From: a virus
DNA: 49,087 nucleotides
Strand: one strand, 5' to 3'
IMG/VR virus record: IMGVR_UViG_3300035126_000127
Coordinates: 1 to 49,087 of that record
Positions within the stretch are counted from its first letter, which is position 1. The number at the start of each line of letters is the position of its first letter. Made by a program: the position numbers and the translations under genes. This document shows, one piece after another, positions 27,713-35,936 of this stretch. A model generated the notes under the pieces. The model made no database searches and was not told the DNA's origin. It was given only the letters and a program-made list of their open reading frames with translations.

Positions 27713-30010
27713 TTAAATCTTACAAGACTCACAATCTTCCTCCTCTGAATCTAGAATATCGGAAATTAAATTCTCAAGAGACTGTTTGGTTTCTTCAACC
27801 TCATCAGTCTTATGATCATAAGTATTTTGATAGTAACTGGTTTTCCAGCCGTACTTATATGTAGTTAAAAGGTCCTGTGCCATTACTGAAGTAGGAACTT
27901 CATTATCGGCATAATTTTCGGGATTATAGGACCAGTTTCCAGAAATCGCTTGATCGAAGAATTTTTGCATAACAGCAACAATATGAATATACCCGCGATT
28001 GCTAGGCATATCCCACAGTAGCGTATAATTGTTCTTAAGCGTTTGATACTGGGGAACAATCTGCTTGAGTGGTCCCTTTTTCGACTTCTTAATGGACAAG
28101 TATCCGCGAGGTGGTTCGATTCCGTTGGTTGCGTTTGACACAACGGAACTGCTCTCCGATGGCATCTGTGCGGACAATGTTGAGTTCCGTACCCCGTATT
28201 TGAGTACCTGCTCTCTAAGATGCTCCCAATCATACTTTAATTCGTTAGGTACAATTTCGTCTACATCTCTCTTGTAAGTATCTATAGGGAGAATCCCATT
28301 GCCGTATTTGGTTCTGTGTGAATATTCACAGGGACCTTTTTCCTTGGCAAGATCAACAGTTGCCTGAATCAGATAATACTGGAATGCCTCAGTCAGATCG
28401 TGGATCAGTTTCCAGGCACCAGGATCATCATAATGCTCACCGTGCTTGGCGAGATAGTGAGCAAGACCAATGAAACCTACCCCAAGTGAACGACGTGCCC
28501 TTGTGGCGATTTCTGCTGCTTTGACGGGGTATCCTTGAAAATCAATGAGTTCATCAAGACTCCTAACAGCAAGATCACAAAGAACTTCAAGATCCTCAAG
28601 ATCCCTGATTTTGCCAACATTAATAGCAGAAAGGATGCAAAGAGCAATTTCACCATCAGGATCATCAATATGCTGAATAGGTTTGGTAGGCAGAGTAATT
28701 TCTTGACACAGATTACTCATCTCAACTTTATCCATAAAGGAAGAGTGGGAGTTGCAGTGGTCAATGTTCATAATGTAAACACGACCAGTTTCAGCACGTT
28801 CTTTCAGGAGGTCCAGAAAGAGTTCTTGAGCTCCGATAGTCTTTCTTGGAATAGACTCATCTCGTTCATAACGAACATACAACTCGTCAAATCCATCAGT
28901 ACCAAAAGCATCATACAAACCAGGAACGGAGTGAGGAGAGAAGAGCGAGACCTCTTCATTGCGGATGAATCGTTCATAGAACAGTTTGGAGATTTGGATA
29001 GAATAGTCTAACTTACGAACGCGATTATCTTCGGTTCCTTTATTATTTTTTAGTACTAGGATGTCTTCTATTTCTTGGTGCCAGATTGGGAAGTGGACTG
29101 TCGCACTTCCTCCTCGTATGCCATTTTGCGTACAACAACGGACAGTTGCTTCAAACTTTTTGAGAAACGGTACAACGCCAGTGTGCTGGACTTCACCACC
29201 TCTGATTTTAGCGTTGATGCCCCTGATGCGACCTGCGTTGATACCGATACCCGCCCTTTGTGCAACATATCTGCCGATAGCCATATCAGAACTAAAGATG
29301 CTATCGAGGGTGTCATCAACATCAACAAGAACACAGCTAGCATATTGTCGAAGTGGAGTTCGCACTCCCGCCATGATAGGTGTGGGAATGTTGATTTTGT
29401 GTTTGGAGATTGCATCGTAGTACTTCCTAACGTAGTCTAAACGTGTTTCTTTAGGATACTTGGAAAAAATGGTGGCAGCAATCAAAAGGTACATAAACTG
29501 TGGAGTTTCATAAAGTTCGTTAGAACTTCTGTCCTGCACGAGGTACTTATCAACGACTTGACGTAGACCTGCGTAAGTAAACAGATAGTCACGACTATGA
29601 TCAATGAACGACTCAAGTTTATCAAACTCTTCATCGGTATACAGGTCAAGGATTTCTGGGTCATAGACACCTCTACCAACGGCACGAAGGACGTGCTGCT
29701 TAACTGTAGGACATTCGTGCATACGACCAAACAACTGCTTGCGGAGGGCAAACAGAAGCAGTCGAGCAGCGACGAACTGATAGTTAGGATGATCCAGATC
29801 AATCAGGTCAGAAGCAGAACGAATCAGAATCTCCTGAATCTCTGCGGTAGTGATACCGTCATAAAATTGGATGCCTGATTGCATCTCTACCTGAGATGCT
29901 GATACACCTGCTAGGTCTTTGCAGGCTTCTTCCACCATAATGTGGAGTTTATTTAAATCAAGGGGTTCAGTTTTACCATTTCTCTTAACGACTTTCGTTC
30001 CGTTGCTCAT
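27713..30010 (-). CDS. nrdA: Class Ia ribonucleotide reductase, alpha subunit (NrdA)
   Basis: 765 aa, full length. An ATP-cone allosteric domain at the N-terminus (KVVKRNGKTEPLDLNKLHIM), then the catalytic barrel: PTPIMAGVRTPLRQYASCVL (active-site Cys), NMDHCNSH-like IMNIDHCNSHSSF, TLSAQMPSESSSVVSNATNG and the C-terminal CESC pair used for re-reduction. Reduces NDPs to dNDPs in the cytoplasm for phage DNA synthesis. Starts in an ATGA overlap with gp61, and its 3' end carries the ribosome site of nrdB. Confidence 0.95.
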   Translation of the reverse strand: MSNGTKVVKRNGKTEPLDLNKLHIMVEEACKDLAGVSASQVEMQSGIQFYDGITTAEIQEILIRSASDLIDLDHPNYQFVAARLLLFALRKQLFGRMHECPTVKQHVLRAVGRGVYDPEILDLYTDEEFDKLESFIDHSRDYLFTYAGLRQVVDKYLVQDRSSNELYETPQFMYLLIAATIFSKYPKETRLDYVRKYYDAISKHKINIPTPIMAGVRTPLRQYASCVLVDVDDTLDSIFSSDMAIGRYVAQRAGIGINAGRIRGINAKIRGGEVQHTGVVPFLKKFEATVRCCTQNGIRGGSATVHFPIWHQEIEDILVLKNNKGTEDNRVRKLDYSIQISKLFYERFIRNEEVSLFSPHSVPGLYDAFGTDGFDELYVRYERDESIPRKTIGAQELFLDLLKERAETGRVYIMNIDHCNSHSSFMDKVEMSNLCQEITLPTKPIQHIDDPDGEIALCILSAINVGKIRDLEDLEVLCDLAVRSLDELIDFQGYPVKAAEIATRARRSLGVGFIGLAHYLAKHGEHYDDPGAWKLIHDLTEAFQYYLIQATVDLAKEKGPCEYSHRTKYGNGILPIDTYKRDVDEIVPNELKYDWEHLREQVLKYGVRNSTLSAQMPSESSSVVSNATNGIEPPRGYLSIKKSKKGPLKQIVPQYQTLKNNYTLLWDMPSNRGYIHIVAVMQKFFDQAISGNWSYNPENYADNEVPTSVMAQDLLTTYKYGWKTSYYQNTYDHKTDEVEETKQSLENLISDILDSEEEDCESCKI

Positions 30011-30978
30011 ATTTTCTTCCAGTTGTTAAACTTAATTTTTGCTTCTAAACCTGAGTAGGTATTTGATTTTAACACATCCATAACATTAAGTCCAGCTAAA
30101 ACCATATCATTAATATCTTTTTGCTGGATTGATGTTGGCCAAATAATCACCTTGTCGCCTCTGTCGATGGTTTTTGATATTCGGTTGACGATTTCTCGAT
30201 TGCGAGGTTCGTTATCAAAAACGTAAATATAATCGCTCCAATTAAACGACCCAATATCAACGTCGGACCCACACATAGCAACAGCGTTTTGTACAAACGT
30301 GGAGTCGAAGGGTCCTTCAACAATGTAAATGGGTTTCGAAGAATCCACTTGGTCAAGACCATAAAGTTTGGGCGATTCATCAGAAAGCATCACGGTAATA
30401 TATTTAACAGGGTTGGGACCCAGTGCTCTTCCCTGAAAACCTATCAAGTTGGAGTCTGCATCATACATTGGTATAATAATGCGACTCTCATCCCTACCAA
30501 TAGTGTCGAACGTAACTTTTTGAGTGTTCGTCCACTGTTTAAATTTGTCAGCAAAATAAAACTTTTCTGGATTCAGTTTCCTTTTTTCTAGATATTCTCT
30601 AGCAATAGGAACTTCTGATGCTTTGGGTAAATCCAGTTTCTTTTTGAAGACTGGTTTAGCAAACTCAAACTTGGGTTCTTCTACAACGAAGTTCTTTCCA
30701 GTGTGCCCCTCCTTGAACTTCTCCATCGTATATTGCTTATAAAGCGTTGGGTCAAGTTCCTTGAGAAAGTTATTGAAGGACATACTTGCTCCACAGTTAT
30801 GACACTTGAAGTTAGTATTATTCTTTACAGGATAAATGTATCCTCTTGTTTTGTTCTTGTTCCTCTGAGAGTCTCCACAGATAGGGCAGCGAAAGTTGTA
30901 GAGATCCGCTTTGACCCTCTTAAACTTTTGTAGACGCGATGAAACGAGTCCAATATACTTGGAATCAACCAGATCCAT
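30007..30978 (-). CDS. gp61: T4 gp61-like DNA primase
   Basis: 323 aa. N-terminal zinc finger (Cys31, Cys34, Cys59, Cys62: FRCPICGDSQ ... FKCHNCGASM), then a TOPRIM domain: IYIVEGPFDSTFV (Glu), MCGSDVDIGS and YVFDNEPRNREIV (Asp). This is the primase that works with the gp41 helicase at the replication fork, making RNA primers. First clear replication gene of the nrd operon; its start lies 9 nt after the previous stop. Confidence 0.93.
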   Translation of the reverse strand: MDLVDSKYIGLVSSRLQKFKRVKADLYNFRCPICGDSQRNKNKTRGYIYPVKNNTNFKCHNCGASMSFNNFLKELDPTLYKQYTMEKFKEGHTGKNFVVEEPKFEFAKPVFKKKLDLPKASEVPIAREYLEKRKLNPEKFYFADKFKQWTNTQKVTFDTIGRDESRIIIPMYDADSNLIGFQGRALGPNPVKYITVMLSDESPKLYGLDQVDSSKPIYIVEGPFDSTFVQNAVAMCGSDVDIGSFNWSDYIYVFDNEPRNREIVNRISKTIDRGDKVIIWPTSIQQKDINDMVLAGLNVMDVLKSNTYSGLEAKIKFNNWKKI

Positions 30979-30987
30979 TACAAGGGA

Positions 30988-31410
30988 TTACTTTGCTCTT
31001 TCTATTGTAGCAGGTATTGGTTTGGGGGTCAAGAAAGAACTTATTGTTGGGACAATGCTGATTAAAAACGCAACTACAGCAATTGCTCCCACTGCTTTCC
31101 ATTTAAACTGTGATATTTCTTCTACCTTTTCTTCAACCTTTTCTATTCTTTCACCAAGTTCTTTACTAATTGCTTCGTGTTGCTCTTTTGATGATACTTT
31201 AATATCCTCAATCATCTTTACGATAATATTGTCTGTTCGGTTACACTGTTCAATCTTTTCATTATGAATAGCAAGCATTTGACTGATATTTTGACTTGTC
31301 TCTCCTATCTTTTGAATCGCAGTATCAATACGCTCCATCATCTGCTCATAAACGTTGATACGCTCTTCAAGCAGTGCTATTTTTGTTTCTGTAGATGATA
31401 ATGGGAACAT
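30988..31410 (-). CDS. Coiled-coil protein with C-terminal membrane helix
   Basis: 140 aa from ATG at 31410 (4 nt after the previous stop). Residues 6-100 are heptad-rich helix (ETKIALLEERINVYEQMMER, ELGERIEKVEEKVEE), then a membrane helix (about 104-125, KWKAVGAIAVVAFLISIVPT) and a short Pro-rich tail. A tail-anchored coiled-coil protein, probably facing the cytoplasm. No family recognised. Confidence 0.6.
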   Translation of the reverse strand: MFPLSSTETKIALLEERINVYEQMMERIDTAIQKIGETSQNISQMLAIHNEKIEQCNRTDNIIVKMIEDIKVSSKEQHEAISKELGERIEKVEEKVEEISQFKWKAVGAIAVVAFLISIVPTISSFLTPKPIPATIERAK

Positions 31411-31414
31411 TGAC

Positions 31415-31606
31415 TTATTGTGGTGGTTTTCTTTTCTGTAACCAGTTTTTGCGAAATCCCGTTCCGTAAATATATTTGGGTTTCTTCCTGACAGGAGGAT
31501 CATCTCCCGCTTCAACTGTACCAGCAATCTTTCCAGCACCAAGACTCATCGTTGGTGCTTCTTCCTTAAGTTCTCTAATTATATTAATGATCTTATTGAT
31601 ATCCAT
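31415..31606 (-). CDS. Hypothetical protein, 63 aa
   Basis: MDINKIINIIRELKEEAPTM then a Gly/Pro-rich basic end (DDPPVRKKPKYIYGTGFRKN). ATG at 31606 shares a base with the upstream stop. No family recognised. Confidence 0.55.
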   Translation of the reverse strand: MDINKIINIIRELKEEAPTMSLGAGKIAGTVEAGDDPPVRKKPKYIYGTGFRKNWLQKRKPPQ

Positions 31607-31977
31607 TAGATTGAATTTAACTCTTTTATACAAAAATTATCTTCTGGTATTTCGTGAATGCGAGTTTTTGGAAACTCTGGAATTCTATTTAAAAAAACCA
31701 AAAAACTTTTAATTGCTGGCCAAAGATCCTGCTCCAAATTATAGAATAATAATGGAACAGCAGCATCATTAAAAACATTAAACAAGATTGTTAGATGATT
31801 TAAGATTAAATGTGTTTTTAAGACTCCAGTATTTTTATACCTTTTAAGAAGTCTCTTCACATATTTAATGCGCTTCAAATCATCCTCAAAGTCTTCTCTA
31901 GTGAGAGCGTGGGGATTGTCATAGAATTTTATAGCAAATAACAAATAGTTATTTTCATTCAACTCATCAAATCTCAT
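31606..31977 (-). CDS. Hypothetical protein, 123 aa
   Basis: MRFDELNENNYLLFAIKFYD... a mostly helical protein with a basic stretch (DDLKRIKYVKRLLKRYKNTG) and a hydrophobic C-terminal half (HLILNHLTILFNVFNDAAV). It resembles a small phage structural protein or a protein paired with the fork proteins; I recall similar proteins in other cyanomyoviruses but cannot name the family. Starts 9 nt after the 185-aa structural gene. Confidence 0.6.
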   Translation of the reverse strand: MRFDELNENNYLLFAIKFYDNPHALTREDFEDDLKRIKYVKRLLKRYKNTGVLKTHLILNHLTILFNVFNDAAVPLLFYNLEQDLWPAIKSFLVFLNRIPEFPKTRIHEIPEDNFCIKELNSI

Positions 31978-31986
31978 ACCATATTA

Positions 31987-32544
31987 TCAGCTTTCTGGAT
32001 ATCTTGCGTCGTCTTCAGCATCACCTGTAATCGTGCTTCCAGCAACTAAAGTTTCAGATTTGACTCTGAAGTTACCGTGATTGTCAACATAAGTTGTAAC
32101 GCCAACCCAACCAGCGTGTGCTACTGCGTAAGCGGCATTCTTTCCACCAACAGTTCTACCAGCGGCAACGTTTGCTTCAGTTGTGCCAACACCAAATACA
32201 GCAGAGAATCTATTTGACTTTACTTCAGGAGCAAAGTATTGACCATCCTCAAGAGTATACTTTGGTTTTTGAGTTACTGTATATCCAGCACCAGCAATCG
32301 TGTTGAGTGTTGGATGAGGTCTCAAGAACTGTGTAGAACCGATTGAAAGTTGAGTGGCAGAGGTAATTCCAGTGATCACTGCCTGACCATAGGTTGCTCC
32401 AGCGCCAACGACTAGAATATCGCCCGTTGAGATACCAGCAGTTACAAAGGTTGTACCACTTCCAAGTACAATTTCAGTGCCGAGATTAATTGTAATAGTT
32501 CCTGTTAGATTGCTAAAAGAATCTCTATTGCCCCAAAGAGCCAT
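31987..32544 (-). CDS. Beta-rich virion structural protein, 185 aa
   Basis: N-terminal half is a Gly/Thr-rich beta sandwich-like sequence (GTITINLGTEIVLGSGTTFV, ISTGDILVVGAGATYG), followed by a polar C-terminus (VGGKNAAYAVAHAGWVGVTT). Such decoration/neck-type proteins are common in cyanomyovirus late regions. A TATAAATA late motif lies 32 nt upstream. Role inferred from composition and promoter only. Confidence 0.6.
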   Translation of the reverse strand: MALWGNRDSFSNLTGTITINLGTEIVLGSGTTFVTAGISTGDILVVGAGATYGQAVITGITSATQLSIGSTQFLRPHPTLNTIAGAGYTVTQKPKYTLEDGQYFAPEVKSNRFSAVFGVGTTEANVAAGRTVGGKNAAYAVAHAGWVGVTTYVDNHGNFRVKSETLVAGSTITGDAEDDARYPES

Positions 32545-32575
32545 GTTTCCTACCTATAAATTCTTTGTATACAGA

Positions 32576-32583
32576 TATTTATA
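32576..32583 (-). promoter_or_regulatory. Late-type promoter motif TATAAATA
   Basis: TATAAATATCTG directly at the end of the terminator T-tract, 32 nt before the ATG at 32544. Confidence 0.75.
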
Positions 32584-32613
32584 AAAAAAGGAGACCTTTA
32601 GTTTTGGTCTCCT
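32584..32613 (-). terminator. Terminator of the 59-aa late gene
   Basis: AGGAGACC/GGTCTCCT 8-bp hairpin (32589-32613) followed by seven T's. Confidence 0.87.
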
Positions 32614-32625
32614 TTCTTATTTCAA

Positions 32626-32805
32626 TTATGGAGTTAAATCTTTAGCACCTTTATTCTTCAGTTGTCCTTGGACTTGTAAAAGAATGAGTGAAAGAATACC
32701 GTTTGATTTTACTTTTGGGTTTGCTCCAAGTGCTTCCGAAACTGCAAAAAGTGCGGTTGCGATCAGAGTTTGGTTAGCAAGACACCATGCGATTGCTGCT
32801 GACAT
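32626..32805 (-). CDS. Small late protein, 59 aa
   Basis: MSAAIAWCLANQTLIATALF: a hydrophobic N-terminal helix and a polar C-terminus (LILLQVQGQLKNKGAKDLTP). Excellent ribosome site (GGAGGT) and a CTAAATA late motif upstream; terminator follows. Probably a virion or membrane-associated late protein. No family recognised. Confidence 0.55.
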   Translation of the reverse strand: MSAAIAWCLANQTLIATALFAVSEALGANPKVKSNGILSLILLQVQGQLKNKGAKDLTP

Positions 32806-32835
32806 AATAACCTCCGTGTGAAGAGTATCCTGTCC

Positions 32836-32842
32836 TATTTAG
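32836..32842 (-). promoter_or_regulatory. Late-type motif CTAAATA
   Basis: TTCTAAATAGGACAG, 30 nt before the ATG at 32805. Confidence 0.6.
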
Positions 32843-32844
32843 AA

Positions 32845-34422
32845 TCAGTCAAATCTTGAATGCATCATGTCTTGTGCTCTTTGAGCGGCAGCGCGACGAG
32901 CAGATACTTTTTGAGCGGGAGATTTTGGTCCACCATACTCACCAGCAGCAGGTGGTTTTTTACCTGGTTCTTTTTTCTTTCCTCTTGGTTGAACACCCAT
33001 TCTGCCAGTGCCCATAGACTTAGCAACCAACTCAAATGCTGGATTGCGTGGTTTTCTAGGAGTTCCTGCTACTTTATCTTCTTTTCTTCTTTCATCAAGA
33101 ACTTCACCTTCTGGTTCATAATCCATCTTAAGACCCATTGCTCTTAACTTATTCTTAACCAGATTTACTTTGGTTGGGATTGATCTTGGATCTTCAGCAC
33201 CATTCTCATCCTTTTTGAGTTTTGGTTCATTCTCATCTTCACATTCACACTCTTCACCAAGTTTTTTACCGCCACGACGAGCAGTTAAAACAGCAGCAAT
33301 CGCAGCCTTTCTTCTTTCTTCTTTGGTTCTTCCAGCAAGTTGAGGAGATTTAGAACCATAGAAATCTTTGATAGCCGCTCCCATATCAGTTTTAGCAGTA
33401 ATCTTCTCATCTAGAGAATCACCTTCTGGTTCATAAGAAGCGGAAAGAGATGCCAAGTTTACACCTTTTTGAGCAGCCATTTTCTGCTTCATCGCCAAAT
33501 CTTTTTGTGCCGTATCAACTCTTTGTTTTGACATTAATACTTGATTAATGGCAGACTGATTTTGTTGTGGTTTTTGTTGCTGTGGTTGTGGTTTTACCTG
33601 TTCTTCTGGTTTTACTTGTTCCTTAATTCCCTTGTTTTCATCAGGAAAAACCTTGATCAATTTCGCATTATTTACACCTTCTCCGGTAATCTTTTTTTCA
33701 CCTCCCTCTTCTTTTTTCTTTTCAATCAATTCGGCAAAACCATCTTTCCAATTGAAATCTTCTTTGGCAATTGCTTTACTACGAACCTTTCTACGATTTA
33801 AAAGATACTTATCAGTCTTATCGTGATCACCATCATTATCAATGTCCTTATCTTCTTTACCAACTGGATCTAAACCTTTACCAGATTTTGCTTTAGCAGT
33901 GGAAGAACCTTTTTCTTTTTCAGACTTTGAAGGTTCACCATATCCAGTCATCTCAACTGAAGAGATATTTGGATTCGCACGAAGTTCAGAGATCTTGGCA
34001 CGGGTCGCTATTCTTACATAAGTATTACCAGTCTTCTTATCTGTGACTCTGATCTTATATTTTTTATCTTCCATCTCATTAAGTTGCTGAAGATACTCAT
34101 TCTCTTCAACAACAACCTCTTCTTCTACACCCTCAACAAATACCTTATATAATGCAGATACAATTGTATCAGTAGCAAGTCTCTTGGTATCTACCAGATC
34201 TTCTCCAAGAAGCATTTGCTTTGCTCTTGCCTTTACCGCTGGAGCAGCACTTGATTTGGCAAGTTGTGACATATATGCTTTAGAAACTTGGGCAGGATTC
34301 ATTTTCGTGCCCTTGTTCATCGCTTGCCTTACTTTGTAGCGAGTATCATAAGCAAGTTGTCTTGCCTGCTTTTCAACTTTTTCCTTTGCTCCAGCGGCAG
34401 GAGATGCTGTAGGTTTTTCCAT
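32845..34422 (-). CDS. Large basic virion-type protein, 525 aa
   Basis: Low-complexity, charged protein rich in Lys, Glu, Pro, Ala and Gln. Near residue 130 it has a small folded motif (KKYKIRVTDKKTGNTYVRIA). Two copies of YEPEG(D/E)xLDE (about residues 328 and 432) contain LDE, which matches the (L/I)xE cut sites of T4-type prohead protease. A basic C-terminus (SARRAAAQRAQDMMHSRFD) follows. Together this suggests an internal or core head protein processed during assembly. Starts 12 nt after the nucleotidyltransferase gene. Confidence 0.6.
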   Translation of the reverse strand: MEKPTASPAAGAKEKVEKQARQLAYDTRYKVRQAMNKGTKMNPAQVSKAYMSQLAKSSAAPAVKARAKQMLLGEDLVDTKRLATDTIVSALYKVFVEGVEEEVVVEENEYLQQLNEMEDKKYKIRVTDKKTGNTYVRIATRAKISELRANPNISSVEMTGYGEPSKSEKEKGSSTAKAKSGKGLDPVGKEDKDIDNDGDHDKTDKYLLNRRKVRSKAIAKEDFNWKDGFAELIEKKKEEGGEKKITGEGVNNAKLIKVFPDENKGIKEQVKPEEQVKPQPQQQKPQQNQSAINQVLMSKQRVDTAQKDLAMKQKMAAQKGVNLASLSASYEPEGDSLDEKITAKTDMGAAIKDFYGSKSPQLAGRTKEERRKAAIAAVLTARRGGKKLGEECECEDENEPKLKKDENGAEDPRSIPTKVNLVKNKLRAMGLKMDYEPEGEVLDERRKEDKVAGTPRKPRNPAFELVAKSMGTGRMGVQPRGKKKEPGKKPPAAGEYGGPKSPAQKVSARRAAAQRAQDMMHSRFD

Positions 34423-34434
34423 TGAGAAGATTAA

Positions 34435-35706
34435 TTACTTACTTTTCCTATACTTATTTATGAAATTCAATCCGAAGTTCTTTTGACCGAATGCCAGATT
34501 TTCTTTTCCACTTTCAGAACCTGGTGTTTGTTGAGCGGCATACTTTAAAAATCCAGTTGTGCCAACCAAAGTATTTGGTTTTCCAGGAAGTCTCATTTTC
34601 TTATCCATTCTCTTTTCCTGGTATGTTTCCATCACGTCCTTAATCCATGACTTGAACATAATGCTGTCTTCGGTGACACAAATCAGATAGTTTGTTCCTC
34701 TACGAATAATGCGACCAACAAGACCTGTATTTAAATTTTCTACAAGTTGCCCAACAGTAAAGATTTTCTCTTGTACATAATTTTCACGAAGATTTTTCCA
34801 ATCAAACTTGGGAGCAATTTCCCACAAACTCCAACCCTCTTTAATATTCATTGCTGAACGAAGAGTATTATAAAGTTCCTTTGCCTGCTTATCATTCATT
34901 GAGGAAGGAACTCCCTTACGGAAAGTTTTAAAGTCACCTTCTGCTGCCGCTTTGCGTTGCTTGGATGCTGACATTCCAGACACATCATCTTCGGCATCGG
35001 GATCCCTTTCACCAGCAGAACGAACTTCTATATTGTCAAACTGGTAAAGTTTTCCATTATAGTTGCCAGAAAGATTTTCAAACTCTTTGACTCTATCACC
35101 ACCACCAACGATTCTTACATTCGCGTATCCGTCCATATGTGCTTTCTTGAGCACATCAAAGATCGTGCGATTTGCTGGATCATTCACAATCTTTTCACTA
35201 TGCTTTGGATACATCTGTCTCATAATTGAAACTTTTGTATCAGCATCTAGAGGATTCTTTTTCTTATCCTGACTTCTTGAAGGGACAATAATATAGTCAC
35301 CATCATCAGAAGATGTTGCGACCGTATCTAAAAGTTTTTCGTGTCCTGTGGTAGGTGGATTAAAACGACCAAAAGCAATTGTCAGAGTTCCTTTTGTTTT
35401 TTCTACTTCTGGTGGAACCATCTCCACTGGTTGTTGTGCCTGTGGTTCTTGCTGTGGTGCTGGTTCTGTTTCGTATGATGTTTGAGATAATTTCTTTTCT
35501 TTATCAGATTGCGATGGATCTTGTTGCCCGATTCTCTGCCGCTTATTATAAAACTTTAATTGACCTCTTTCAGTTTTTGCTACAAATTCTCCAGTTCTTT
35601 TATCGTACCATCCACCGTGACCATCGCTAACAAGACCCATTCTCTGGGCTTGTTGAACGGCAGTTGACAAGGATGCTTCCGATATGAATTGGAAAAAGTT
35701 TTTCAT
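34435..35706 (-). CDS. Nucleotidyltransferase-domain protein with capsid-targeting-like N-terminus
   Basis: 423 aa. N-terminal MKNFFQFISEAS closely matches the T4 internal-protein targeting sequence (MKTYQEFIAEA), with SE/A at the expected prohead protease cut. Then a Gln/Pro-rich linker and a cytidylyltransferase-like domain: AFGRFNPPTTGHEKLLDTVA (GH of the HIGH motif, residues 111-130), RIVGGGDRVKEF, and SGMSASKQRKAA (243-254, like ISSTxxR). C-terminal about 130 aa contain a structural beta domain (FTVGQLVENLNTGLVGRIIR). It may activate or modify a nucleotide substrate. Head packaging is inferred. Confidence 0.72.
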   Translation of the reverse strand: MKNFFQFISEASLSTAVQQAQRMGLVSDGHGGWYDKRTGEFVAKTERGQLKFYNKRQRIGQQDPSQSDKEKKLSQTSYETEPAPQQEPQAQQPVEMVPPEVEKTKGTLTIAFGRFNPPTTGHEKLLDTVATSSDDGDYIIVPSRSQDKKKNPLDADTKVSIMRQMYPKHSEKIVNDPANRTIFDVLKKAHMDGYANVRIVGGGDRVKEFENLSGNYNGKLYQFDNIEVRSAGERDPDAEDDVSGMSASKQRKAAAEGDFKTFRKGVPSSMNDKQAKELYNTLRSAMNIKEGWSLWEIAPKFDWKNLRENYVQEKIFTVGQLVENLNTGLVGRIIRRGTNYLICVTEDSIMFKSWIKDVMETYQEKRMDKKMRLPGKPNTLVGTTGFLKYAAQQTPGSESGKENLAFGQKNFGLNFINKYRKSK

Positions 35707-35936
35707 TATTTGTTTTTACAGATTTCAGCAGTTATTGCTTTTTCGTTTGTGACAATGTATCCTAAAGCACTTTGTCTCATCTTTATGTATTTATTCTTTA
35801 ATTTTTCTGCCTTACAAAAATTGATCTGCCTATCAAACGTCAGATACACATGAGCGAGAAAATCATTATACTTTCTTTTTGGAGTTTTAGAATCGGTTTC
35901 AAAGGATTGGATTAATTCTTTAATTTGCGAATTCAT
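35706..35936 (-). CDS. Hypothetical protein, 76 aa
   Basis: MNSQIKELIQSFETDSKTPK..., helical and basic (KYNDFLAHVYLTFDRQINF, KLKNKYIKMRQ) with two Cys. TAATG overlap with the nucleotidyltransferase gene; its start overlaps the stop of the 480-aa gene. No family recognised. Confidence 0.55.
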   Translation of the reverse strand: MNSQIKELIQSFETDSKTPKRKYNDFLAHVYLTFDRQINFCKAEKLKNKYIKMRQSALGYIVTNEKAITAEICKNK

